Below are positions 23,991-31,962 of a stretch of 64,000 bases of DNA, piece after piece. The notes under the pieces were generated by a model. That model searched no databases. It had not been told where the DNA came from and was given only the letters and a program-made list of their open reading frames with translations. The position numbers and the translations under genes are program-made. Every line of letters starts with the position of its first letter. Position 1 is the first letter of the stretch. The DNA is from an uncultured Bacteroidota bacterium (GTDB lineage: Bacteria; Bacteroidota; Bacteroidia; JADZBD01), in the NCBI GenBank assembly GCA_937924855.1, contig CALEYQ010000023.1, positions 35,233 to 99,232 on the forward strand, written 5' to 3'.

Positions 23991-25382
23991 ATGCAGAAAG
24001 AAGCCGCCATCAGACAACCGCTAATCCTCGGGGATAATGTTACCTGTAAGAAAATCAGTGATGACATTATCAAACCCATCGAAGGAAAAGCACCCCGCTC
24101 CTGGTATATTGCATTTAGCATTGCAGCCGTAATGTTCCTCTGGGGAATCGGATGCCTTGCCTATACCGTTGGTGTGGGTATCGGAACCTGGGGATCTAAT
24201 AACGGAGTTGACTGGGCCTGGGACATCACCAACTTCGTTTGGTGGATCGGGATTGGTCACGCCGGAACGCTTATCTCCGCCGTACTTCTTCTTTTCCGTC
24301 AAAAATGGCGTATGGCTATCAACCGTTCCGCCGAAGCCATGACCATTTTCGCTGTAATGTGTGCTGCCATATTTGTGGTATTACATACCGGACGTCCATG
24401 GCTCGACTACTGGCTCTTCCCACTTCCCAATGCCTTCGGATCGCTCTGGCCAAACTTTAACTCACCCCTGTTGTGGGATGTGTTCGCGGTTTCAACTTAC
24501 TTCACCGTATCTCTGGTGTTCTGGTATATCGGACTCATTCCTGATTTCGCCATGATCCGCGACAGAATGGTTAAGCCCGGCATGAAGAAATTCTATAAGA
24601 TCCTCAGCTTCGGATGGAGCGGACGGGTTAAAGACTGGAACCGTTTTGAGGAAGTATCACTGGTTCTTGCGGGTCTTTCCACCCCTCTGGTATTTTCGGT
24701 TCACTCTATTGTATCCATGGACTTTGCCACCTCAATCCTTCCGGGTTGGCATACCACCATTTTCCCTCCTTACTTCGTTGCCGGTGCCATCTTCTCAGGA
24801 TTCGCCATGGTGCAAACCCTGCTGTTGATCATGAGAAAAGTTTTCCGCCTCGAACATTACATTACCATTAAGCATATCGAATACATGAACATTGTAATTA
24901 TTGTTACAGGTTCTATGGTAGGGGTTGCTTATTTATCAGAGCTCTTTATTTCCTGGTACTCCGGCGTTGAATACGAGGCCTACGCCTTCCTTAACAGGGC
25001 TACAGGTCCGTACATGATTGCGTACTACGCCATGATGACCTGTAATGTGATTTCTCCACAGCTATTCTGGTTCAAAAAAATCAGAACCAACCTGCACCTT
25101 ACTTTCATCCTGTCCATCGTAGTAAACATTGGAATGTGGTTCGAGCGCTTTGTAATTATCGTGCCTACACTCTGCCGAACCTTTATTCCTTCTACCTGGA
25201 ACATGTATTCTCCAACTTTTGTGGATGTGGGAATTTTCATTGGAACCATAGGCATGTTCTTTACCTTCTTCTTATTGTTTGCCCGTTTCTTCCCGGTTAT
25301 TGCCCAGGCAGAATTGAAAACAATATTGAAATCATCCAGCGAACAGGCCCATAAACAAAGCACGTCCGGAGGACATCACTAA
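23991..25382 (+). CDS. actC: Alternative complex III subunit ActC (NrfD/PsrC-like membrane protein)
   Basis: Integral membrane subunit that binds menaquinol and faces ActB. The protein has 463 residues with about ten transmembrane helices, starting at about 37 (WYIAFSIAAVMFLWGIG). NrfD/PsrC-family landmarks include the segment NFVWWIGIGHAGTLISAVLLL, with the conserved His of the quinol site region, and the long periplasmic loop after FPLPNAFGSLWPNFNSPLLW. The C-terminus ends in HKQSTSGGHH. The gene follows actB by 23 nt and precedes actD by 18 nt. Confidence 0.95.
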   Translation: MQKEAAIRQPLILGDNVTCKKISDDIIKPIEGKAPRSWYIAFSIAAVMFLWGIGCLAYTVGVGIGTWGSNNGVDWAWDITNFVWWIGIGHAGTLISAVLLLFRQKWRMAINRSAEAMTIFAVMCAAIFVVLHTGRPWLDYWLFPLPNAFGSLWPNFNSPLLWDVFAVSTYFTVSLVFWYIGLIPDFAMIRDRMVKPGMKKFYKILSFGWSGRVKDWNRFEEVSLVLAGLSTPLVFSVHSIVSMDFATSILPGWHTTIFPPYFVAGAIFSGFAMVQTLLLIMRKVFRLEHYITIKHIEYMNIVIIVTGSMVGVAYLSELFISWYSGVEYEAYAFLNRATGPYMIAYYAMMTCNVISPQLFWFKKIRTNLHLTFILSIVVNIGMWFERFVIIVPTLCRTFIPSTWNMYSPTFVDVGIFIGTIGMFFTFFLLFARFFPVIAQAELKTILKSSSEQAHKQSTSGGHH

Positions 25383-25400
25383 CACAGAAACTTCTTTCTT

Positions 25401-25922
25401 ATGAGTAAGAATATAATAAATGCAATTTACGGCGATGACGAGGTGGTTTTGAACGCAGCTAAAAAACTGCGCTCTGCCGGAGTCACCATCCGCGAAATTT
25501 TTTCACCATACCCCATTCACGGTATTGAAGCCGTTTTGGGTGTTAAGAAAACCCGCCTGGCTACCTGTGCATTCCTGTATGGAATTACCGGTACCCTGCT
25601 GGGAACCCTTATGATGTGGTACATGATGATTAACGACTGGCCAACCATCGTAGGCGGTAAACCCAACTGGAAATATTTCTATAACATGCCTGCATTTATT
25701 CCCATCACTTTTGAGTGTACGGTTTTCTGCGCAGCGCATGGAATGGCTCTTACCTTTTTGCTCCGTAGCTGGATTCTTCCCGGTGTTTCCCCCAAAAATC
25801 CGGATCCCAGAACTACCGACGATAAATTTTGTGTGCAGGTGGAAGCTGAACCCGCTCAGGTTGACTCTGTAATTGCCAAACTGAAAGAGTCAGGCGCGGA
25901 AGAGGTAAAGGTTCAATCCTAA
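25401..25922 (+). CDS. actD: Alternative complex III subunit ActD (DUF3341)
   Basis: Small membrane subunit of alternative complex III, 173 residues. An N-terminal soluble DUF3341 part (NIINAIYGDDEVVLNAAKKL, then REIFSPYPIHGIE) precedes two transmembrane helices at about 53-75 and 98-120. A C-terminal soluble region contains a ferredoxin-like fold fragment (DDKFCVQVEAE, then SGAEEVKV). Its position in the operon and the two-helix plan identify it. actE begins within a few nucleotides. Confidence 0.93.
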   Translation: MSKNIINAIYGDDEVVLNAAKKLRSAGVTIREIFSPYPIHGIEAVLGVKKTRLATCAFLYGITGTLLGTLMMWYMMINDWPTIVGGKPNWKYFYNMPAFIPITFECTVFCAAHGMALTFLLRSWILPGVSPKNPDPRTTDDKFCVQVEAEPAQVDSVIAKLKESGAEEVKVQS

Positions 25923-25939
25923 AATTGTTTAAACCGATT

Positions 25940-26572
25940 ATGAAAAAAATAATTCGCATCGCCTCGTTTTTTGTCCTTACAGGAGTCATGGTTGCCTGTG
26001 GCCCCAAAGACAAAAACAGCCCCGGAATGGAATTCATGCCCGACATGTACCGCTCCACCTCCTATGAGACCAATGGAAAAACCAATGTTTTTGCCGACAG
26101 CATGGTTAACCGCCTTCCTGCAAGCGGAACTATTGCCCGGGGATACATGCCTTATCCCTATGCCAACGATAGCCTGGGGTATGAAAATGCCGGACATTAT
26201 CTTAAAAATCCTATTGCCCCTACTGCGGAGGTGATTGAAAAAGGAAAAGAGCTGTACGGAAAATTCTGCGTACACTGCCACGGTTCAGGCGGACAAGGGG
26301 ACGGAAAAATGGTAGAATCAGGAAAGTATCCTGCGCCACCGCCCTCCTATTCCGGTGCATTGAAAAATCTGCCCGAAGGAAAAATGATGCATACCCTTAT
26401 GTATGGAAAAGGAATGATGGGATCCCACGCCGGTCAGCTTAATGCTGAAGAAAGATGGAAGGTTATCCGCTACATTCAAACCCTGCAGGGTGTTAATTTC
26501 CAAACCATGAATGCCGATTCAGTTTTCAATGCGCGGACTGGTTTGGCTGGTAAAACTGAAAAGAAAAAATAA
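25940..26572 (+). CDS. actE: Alternative complex III subunit ActE, monoheme cytochrome c lipoprotein
   Basis: Periplasmic electron carrier of alternative complex III. With the ATG at 25940 the protein has 210 residues and a lipoprotein signal (MKKIIRIASFFVLTGVMVAC, Cys20). One heme site, CVHCH (Cys110), lies in KFCVHCHGSGGQGDGKM. The distal Met ligand is probably in the KGMMGSHAGQL segment. A TTG five codons upstream (25925) would extend the frame, but the lipoprotein signal begins at the ATG. The helix WKVIRYIQTLQG closes the cytochrome fold. Confidence 0.94.
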   Translation: MKKIIRIASFFVLTGVMVACGPKDKNSPGMEFMPDMYRSTSYETNGKTNVFADSMVNRLPASGTIARGYMPYPYANDSLGYENAGHYLKNPIAPTAEVIEKGKELYGKFCVHCHGSGGQGDGKMVESGKYPAPPPSYSGALKNLPEGKMMHTLMYGKGMMGSHAGQLNAEERWKVIRYIQTLQGVNFQTMNADSVFNARTGLAGKTEKKK

Positions 26573-26591
26573 ACGATAATAAAGTTTCATT

Positions 26592-27845
26592 ATGGATCTG
26601 AAGCTAAACTATACACTGCCCGACAAAACCAAAAGGTTAACCGTTGTTACCATGGCGGCCGGATTGGTAATTTTTGCCATCGGGATTATTTTTAATATGC
26701 TCGGACATTCTGAGGGTCATGCTGAAGGACACGGGCATGCCGGTGAATTGTCAACCCGTCTTTGGGCAAACCTGCTGGTGAACAGCTTTTTCTTTATGGG
26801 AATAGGTTTGGGGGCCACCTTTTACATGGCTCTTAAATACGGATCCGAGGCGCATTACGCCACCGTGTTTAAAAGGGTAGTGGAAGCCGTTACTAAATTT
26901 TTACCCTATGGCGCTGTGTTTATGCTAGTGGTTCTTTTGGCCGGCCAACTACACCTACATCATTTATACCATTGGATGGATTCCTCAGTTTACGATCCCA
27001 CCTCCCCTCATTACGATGTAAAGATTGCCGAAAAGTACGCTTATTTCAATCCGGCTTTTTTCTGGGCCCGCTTTTTTGTCTTTTTCGGTGTGTGGATTCT
27101 TTGTCAGCGGAAACTGGTAAAGAATTCCCTGAATGAGGATTTATCTGGCGGAACTCAAACCCACTTTAAAAATGTGACTCTTTCTGCTTTCTTCCTTGTT
27201 TTCTTCGGATTTACTTCTTCCGTTGCTTCCTGGGATTGGATGATGTCGCTTGATGTTCACTGGTTCTCAACCATGTTCGGTTGGTATATCTTTTCCGGAA
27301 TCTGGATCAGTGCCATGATTACCATTCTTTTGCTGGTTCTTTACCTGCGCAAAAACGGATACCTGGAATATGTTAACGAAAGCCACATTCACGATATCGG
27401 AAAATGGGTTTTTGCCATCAGCTTCCTCTGGACATACCTCTTCTTCTGTCAGTTTATGCTGATCTGGTACGCCAACATTCCTGAAGAAGTTACCTACTTT
27501 CAGAACCGGCTTGAAACCAACGGCTATAAGGGCCTGTTCTGGATGGTGTTCTTTACCAACTTTGCTCTCCCCATGTTACTCCTGATGTCGCGTGATGCAA
27601 AACGAAATTCGGGTCTGCTGGTAGGAGTTTCTGTTATAATTTTTGTTTTCCACTGGTTGGATATTTTCCTCATCGTTATGCCTTCCACCGTTGCCTCTCA
27701 TTGGGGAATCGGAGGAATTGAAATCGGAATGTTCCTGGTATTCCTTGGTTTTATGGTGAACCGGCTGCTGGTTTTCCTCACAGAAGCACCCCTGTTACCA
27801 AAGAATCACCCATACCTCGAGGAGAGTATTCATCACCATGTTTAA
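26592..27845 (+). CDS. actF: Alternative complex III subunit ActF (quinol-oxidoreductase membrane subunit 2)
   Basis: Polytopic membrane subunit, a paralogue-like partner of ActC. The protein has 417 residues with about ten transmembrane helices. The first helix (about 15-35) is followed by a His-rich loop, HSEGHAEGHGHAGE. Other recognisable segments are VASWDWMMSLDVHWFSTMFG and SFLWTYLFFCQFMLIWYANI, both well conserved in ActF. The C-terminus is HPYLEESIHHHV. The gene lies 19 nt after actE and 32 nt before coxB. Confidence 0.94.
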   Translation: MDLKLNYTLPDKTKRLTVVTMAAGLVIFAIGIIFNMLGHSEGHAEGHGHAGELSTRLWANLLVNSFFFMGIGLGATFYMALKYGSEAHYATVFKRVVEAVTKFLPYGAVFMLVVLLAGQLHLHHLYHWMDSSVYDPTSPHYDVKIAEKYAYFNPAFFWARFFVFFGVWILCQRKLVKNSLNEDLSGGTQTHFKNVTLSAFFLVFFGFTSSVASWDWMMSLDVHWFSTMFGWYIFSGIWISAMITILLLVLYLRKNGYLEYVNESHIHDIGKWVFAISFLWTYLFFCQFMLIWYANIPEEVTYFQNRLETNGYKGLFWMVFFTNFALPMLLLMSRDAKRNSGLLVGVSVIIFVFHWLDIFLIVMPSTVASHWGIGGIEIGMFLVFLGFMVNRLLVFLTEAPLLPKNHPYLEESIHHHV

Positions 27846-27877
27846 TTTTTGCTGAACTAGTATAACACAGACCGCAT

Positions 27878-28924
27878 ATGAGCTTTCTAACCTTATTAGC
27901 TATCGCCCTCGGAGTAATTACTCTCGGGTATATCGTCAGGATTTTCGAACTGAGCTCCGAGTTGAAAGGAGAACAGCAAAACTGGGTTATCCGCGACAAA
28001 GACAATAAAACACAGGGAACCCTTTTCCTTCTCTTTCTGATTGGGTTTTTCCTCTTTGTTGCCTGGCAGCTGGTTGCCTACAAAGACCGACTGCTGCCTG
28101 TGGCTGCTTCGGAAGAAGGCGTGGAAATTGACTGGCTGATGAACTTTAACTTCATCATCATTTTTATCGTGTTCGTGATTGTTAACTTCCTTCTTTTCTA
28201 CTTCGCTTTTAAATACCGCTTCGATTCCAATAGAAAGGCGCTTTATTATCCCGTTAACCACCGTCTGGAAATATTGTGGACGGTTATTCCCGGTATCGCA
28301 ATGGCCATTATCATCGTGCTTGGACTGAAACTCTGGTCAAGTCTTCAACGCGACCCCGTTGAGAATGGCGAAGAGCATATTAAAATCGAACTTGTTGCCG
28401 AACAATTCCGCTGGTCGGCTCGATATGCCGGCGACGATAACGAGCTTGGAAACTTCAACTACCGCCTTATTGCCGGTGCTAATAATCTTGGTGTTGACTC
28501 TACCGACGCCAACTCCTGGGATGATTTTACCCTGGCCAATGAGATTTACATCCCTAAAGGCAAAAGAGTTTATTTTTCACTCCGCTCCAAGGACATTATT
28601 CACTCCGCTTACTTTCCCCACTTCCGTATGCAAATGAATTGTGTGCCCGGATTACACACCATGCTTCATTTTATGCCTACCATTACTACCGACTCTATGC
28701 GGATGATTACGAAAAATGAGAATTTTGAGTATATTCTGCTCTGTAATAAAATTTGCGGTGCTTCCCACTTCAACATGAAAATGGTTGTTAAAGTTGTGGA
28801 AATGGATGAGTTCACGAAATGGTACGATGAAAAGAAAAAGAACACCATTTTTAAAATGGATGCTCCTGCCGCAATGGAAACTCCTAAAATGGAACCTGTT
28901 GCCGATACTACAAAAAAGGACTAA
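27878..28924 (+). CDS. coxB: Cytochrome c oxidase subunit II
   Basis: CuA subunit of the aa3-type terminal oxidase. The protein has 348 residues. The N-terminus has an extra helix pair compared with classical subunit II (hydrophobic segments at about 1-25, 48-68, 88-110 and 132-152). CuA ligands are present: His242 in DIIHSAYFPHF and the cluster Cys289, Cys293, His297, Met300 in CNKICGASHFNM. The position that is Glu between the two cysteines in classical enzymes is Lys here; that residue normally contributes a backbone carbonyl, so CuA should still form. The C-terminal tail is charged and Pro/Met-rich. Confidence 0.95.
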   Translation: MSFLTLLAIALGVITLGYIVRIFELSSELKGEQQNWVIRDKDNKTQGTLFLLFLIGFFLFVAWQLVAYKDRLLPVAASEEGVEIDWLMNFNFIIIFIVFVIVNFLLFYFAFKYRFDSNRKALYYPVNHRLEILWTVIPGIAMAIIIVLGLKLWSSLQRDPVENGEEHIKIELVAEQFRWSARYAGDDNELGNFNYRLIAGANNLGVDSTDANSWDDFTLANEIYIPKGKRVYFSLRSKDIIHSAYFPHFRMQMNCVPGLHTMLHFMPTITTDSMRMITKNENFEYILLCNKICGASHFNMKMVVKVVEMDEFTKWYDEKKKNTIFKMDAPAAMETPKMEPVADTTKKD

Positions 28925-28957
28925 TTAAAAAATTTGTAATTTTCTAAATAAGGAAAT

Positions 28958-30766
28958 ATGTCAGATCACAGCCACGACCACCAACACGATCACGATCACC
29001 ACGGGCACCACGAAGAAACCTGGGTAACAAAATATGTGTTCAGCATGGACCATAAAGTTATTTCCAGGCAGTTCCTTATTACCGCCGTAATAATGGGCGT
29101 TGTGGGAATGCTTATGTCAACCCTTTTCCGTTTGCAACTGGGCTGGCCCGGTGAAAAATTTGCTTTTGTAAACTGGATGCTGGGCGATCATTGGGGCAAA
29201 GACGGCATTATGTCGCCGGATATGTATCTGGGTCTGGTTACCATCCACGGAACCATTATGGTGTTCTTTGTACTCACCGGTGGTTTGTCGGGTACCTTTT
29301 CTAACCTGTTAATTCCTTACCAGGTGGGAGCTCGTGATATGGCTTCTGGATTTCTCAACATGCTTTCCTACTGGTTTTTCTTTATTTCCAGCGTAATCAT
29401 GTTGGTTTCCCTGTTTGTAGCCTCCGGTCCTGCTTCAGCCGGTTGGACCATCTACCCTCCGCTGTCGGCCCTTCCACAAGCTATCCCCGGATCGGGGCTG
29501 GGAATGACCCTTTGGTTGGTTTCAATGTCATTGTTTATTGTTTCCGCTCTGCTTGGCGGTCTTAACTATATTATCACGGTTCTGAACCTGAGAACTAAAG
29601 GAATGACCATGAGTCGACTTCCACTTACCATTTGGGCTTTCCTAATTACAGCCATCTTGGGCGTCCTTTCTTTCCCTGTACTTCTCGGTGGATGTCTCCT
29701 GCTTATTTTCGACCGGGGCTTTGGAACAAGCTTTTACCTCTCTGATATTTATATCGGTGGGCAGGCTCTCGATTATCAGGGTGGATCTCCCATTCTTTTC
29801 CAACACCTTTTCTGGTTCCTCGGACACCCTGAGGTGTATATCGTACTGTTGCCTGCTCTAGGTATGGCCTCTGAAATTATTTCTGTTAATTCCCGCAAAC
29901 CTATCTTTGGATATAAAGCCATGGTAGGATCCATGCTGGCCATCGGATTCCTTTCCTTTATCGTTTGGGGTCACCACATGTTCCTTACCGGTATGAACCC
30001 ATTCCTGGGATCGGTTTTCGTATTTACCACGCTTCTGATTGCCATTCCCTCGGCGGTAAAAGCATTTAACTATATTACCACCCTCTGGAAAGGAAACCTC
30101 GTGTTTACCCCAGCCATGCTTTTCTGTATAGGTCTTGTTTCAACCTTTATCACCGGGGGGGTAACCGGAATCATCCTTGCCGACTCGGCACTCGACATTC
30201 CTGTTCACGATACCTACTTCGTTGTGGCCCACTTCCACATTGTAATGGGACTTTCTGCTATCCTGGGTATGTTCGCCGGAGTTTACCACTGGTTCCCAAA
30301 ACTATTCCTCCGGATGATGAACAAACCTTTGGGATATCTTCATTTCTGGATAACCTTTGTTTCCGCCTACGGCGTATTCTTCCCCATGCACTTTATCGGT
30401 CTGGCAGGGGTTCCCAGAAGGTATTATACCAATACTGAATTTCCGATGTTCGACAATCTGGTCGACATTAACGAATTGGTTTCTGTGTTTGCTATCATTG
30501 GAGCCATTGCGCAGGGTATCTTCCTGTTTAACTTTTTCTACTCTATTTTCCGCGGCGAGCGCGCTACGGAAAACCCATGGAACTCTACCACACTTGAATG
30601 GACCAATGGAGTGGAGCATATCCACGGAAACTGGCACGGTGCCCTTCCTGAGGTTCACCGTTGGCCTTACGATTACAGCAAGCCGGGTAAAGAAAAAGAT
30701 TTCGTTATGCAGACAGTTCCTCTTGAACCGGGAGAAATTGACGGCGGAGAACACCACCGACCCTAA
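28958..30766 (+). CDS. coxA: Cytochrome c oxidase subunit I
   Basis: Catalytic heme-copper subunit that reduces oxygen to water and pumps protons. The protein has 602 residues with about twelve or more helices. The heme a ligand is in GLVTIHGTIMVFF. The CuB ligands are in FWFLGHPEVYIVLLPALG, with the His-Tyr crosslink pair HPEVY, and in IVWGHHMFLTG. The low- and high-spin heme histidines are in VVAHFHIVMGLS. The N-terminus is strikingly His-rich (nine His between residues 4 and 18), and the C-terminus ends GGEHHRP. Last gene of the operon; no subunit III follows. Confidence 0.97.
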   Translation: MSDHSHDHQHDHDHHGHHEETWVTKYVFSMDHKVISRQFLITAVIMGVVGMLMSTLFRLQLGWPGEKFAFVNWMLGDHWGKDGIMSPDMYLGLVTIHGTIMVFFVLTGGLSGTFSNLLIPYQVGARDMASGFLNMLSYWFFFISSVIMLVSLFVASGPASAGWTIYPPLSALPQAIPGSGLGMTLWLVSMSLFIVSALLGGLNYIITVLNLRTKGMTMSRLPLTIWAFLITAILGVLSFPVLLGGCLLLIFDRGFGTSFYLSDIYIGGQALDYQGGSPILFQHLFWFLGHPEVYIVLLPALGMASEIISVNSRKPIFGYKAMVGSMLAIGFLSFIVWGHHMFLTGMNPFLGSVFVFTTLLIAIPSAVKAFNYITTLWKGNLVFTPAMLFCIGLVSTFITGGVTGIILADSALDIPVHDTYFVVAHFHIVMGLSAILGMFAGVYHWFPKLFLRMMNKPLGYLHFWITFVSAYGVFFPMHFIGLAGVPRRYYTNTEFPMFDNLVDINELVSVFAIIGAIAQGIFLFNFFYSIFRGERATENPWNSTTLEWTNGVEHIHGNWHGALPEVHRWPYDYSKPGKEKDFVMQTVPLEPGEIDGGEHHRP

Positions 30767-30789
30767 TATCAATCTAGAGATAAAAAATG

Positions 30790-30813
30790 AGCCCCCTGAA
30801 AAGGGGGCTTTTT
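30790..30813 (+). terminator. Rho-independent terminator of the act-cox operon
   Basis: AGCCCCCT, loop GAAA, AGGGGGCT, then T tract. A perfect 8-bp stem. A's on the other side allow some function for the convergent rlmN, whose stop codon overlaps the tail. Confidence 0.9.
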
Positions 30814-31849
30814 ATTGAAGCTTATTGGCCAATTGTCCGCATGCCGCATCAATGTCTTTTCCGCGGCTTCGTCGTACATTCACAATTATTTTATTCCGCT
30901 CCAAAACATCAATAAAGGCTTTCAGGCGCTCAGGACTGGTTTGTTGAAACTCACCACCCTCAATTGGATTGTATTCAATAATATTCACTTTAGAAGGAAC
31001 CTTTTTCGCAAATGAAACCAACTGACGGGCATCCGCAGGAGTATCATTAAAATCCCTGAAAACAATGTATTCGAAGGTTACACGGGTTCCCGTTTTATCA
31101 TAAAAATAGCGCAAGGCCTCAGCAAGGGATTCCAAAGAGTTCTCCTCGTTGATTGGCATTATCTCGTTGCGCTTCATATCATCGGCAGCATGCAGGGATA
31201 ATGCAAGATTAAATTTAACTCCATCATCGCCCAGCTTTTTTATCATTTTAGCGATTCCGGCAGTACTCACGGTAATCCGTTGCGGACTCATCCCCAAGCC
31301 CTCCGGCGAACAAATATGTTCTATGCTTTTTAAAACCTCTTTGTAATTCAAAAGGGGTTCGCCCATACCCATATACACCACATGGCTCAGATTGATGCCA
31401 TATTTTTCCATGGCCTGATTCCGGATCAAAAACAATTGATCAAAAATCTCATAGCCCTCAAGATTTCTCTTTCTTCCCAGCCTTCCCGTTGCACAAAACT
31501 TACAGGTTAAGGAACAACCAACCTGGGTACTTAAACAGGCCGTCATTCGGCTGGAGGTGGGAATCAAAACCCCCTCTACCAGATTCCCATCGGGGAGAAG
31601 AAACGAGTTTTTTATAGTCCTGTCACGGCTGACCTGGGATTCTCCAATGCTTACTTTCCCGAATGAAAATTCATTTTTCAGTCGCTCCCGGAGCGGACCG
31701 GAAATGTTTTTCATCTCATCGAAATTTCCAACCCCCTTTTTCCAAAGCCACTCAAATATTTGACGGGCCCGGAAGGCAGGCTCTCCCCAGGATTTTATAA
31801 TTTCCTGCAAATCAGCCTGGTTCAGACTCCTTATATCGGGCTTTTTCAT
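30812..31849 (-). CDS. rlmN: 23S rRNA (adenine-2503-C2)-methyltransferase RlmN
   Basis: Radical-SAM enzyme that methylates A2503 of 23S rRNA and A37 of some tRNAs. The protein has 345 residues. The 4Fe-4S motif CSLTCKFC (Cys112, Cys116, Cys119) is intact. The SAM segment YMGMGEPLLN follows, and the conserved C-terminal Cys involved in the methyl-transfer adduct is in DIDAACGQLANK (about 337). The N-terminal accessory domain (QADLQEIIKSWGEPAFRARQ) is present. The ATG is only 4 nt after an exact TACCTTTG box. Confidence 0.96.
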   Translation of the reverse strand: MKKPDIRSLNQADLQEIIKSWGEPAFRARQIFEWLWKKGVGNFDEMKNISGPLRERLKNEFSFGKVSIGESQVSRDRTIKNSFLLPDGNLVEGVLIPTSSRMTACLSTQVGCSLTCKFCATGRLGRKRNLEGYEIFDQLFLIRNQAMEKYGINLSHVVYMGMGEPLLNYKEVLKSIEHICSPEGLGMSPQRITVSTAGIAKMIKKLGDDGVKFNLALSLHAADDMKRNEIMPINEENSLESLAEALRYFYDKTGTRVTFEYIVFRDFNDTPADARQLVSFAKKVPSKVNIIEYNPIEGGEFQQTSPERLKAFIDVLERNKIIVNVRRSRGKDIDAACGQLANKLQ

Positions 31850-31853
31850 GCCT

Positions 31854-31861
31854 CAAAGGTA
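31854..31861 (-). promoter_or_regulatory. -7 promoter element 4 nt before rlmN
   Basis: TACCTTTG on the minus strand, gap AGGC, then ATG at 31849. Predicts a leaderless rlmN mRNA. Confidence 0.6.
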
Positions 31862-31962
31862 CTAATCCCATGGATTTGAACCGGCTTCGGGCCTGCCCGG
31901 GGAACGATTTTTGTGGATACAAAGTCGAATAAAATTCGTAAATTGGAGTTCTTATTATTGGA

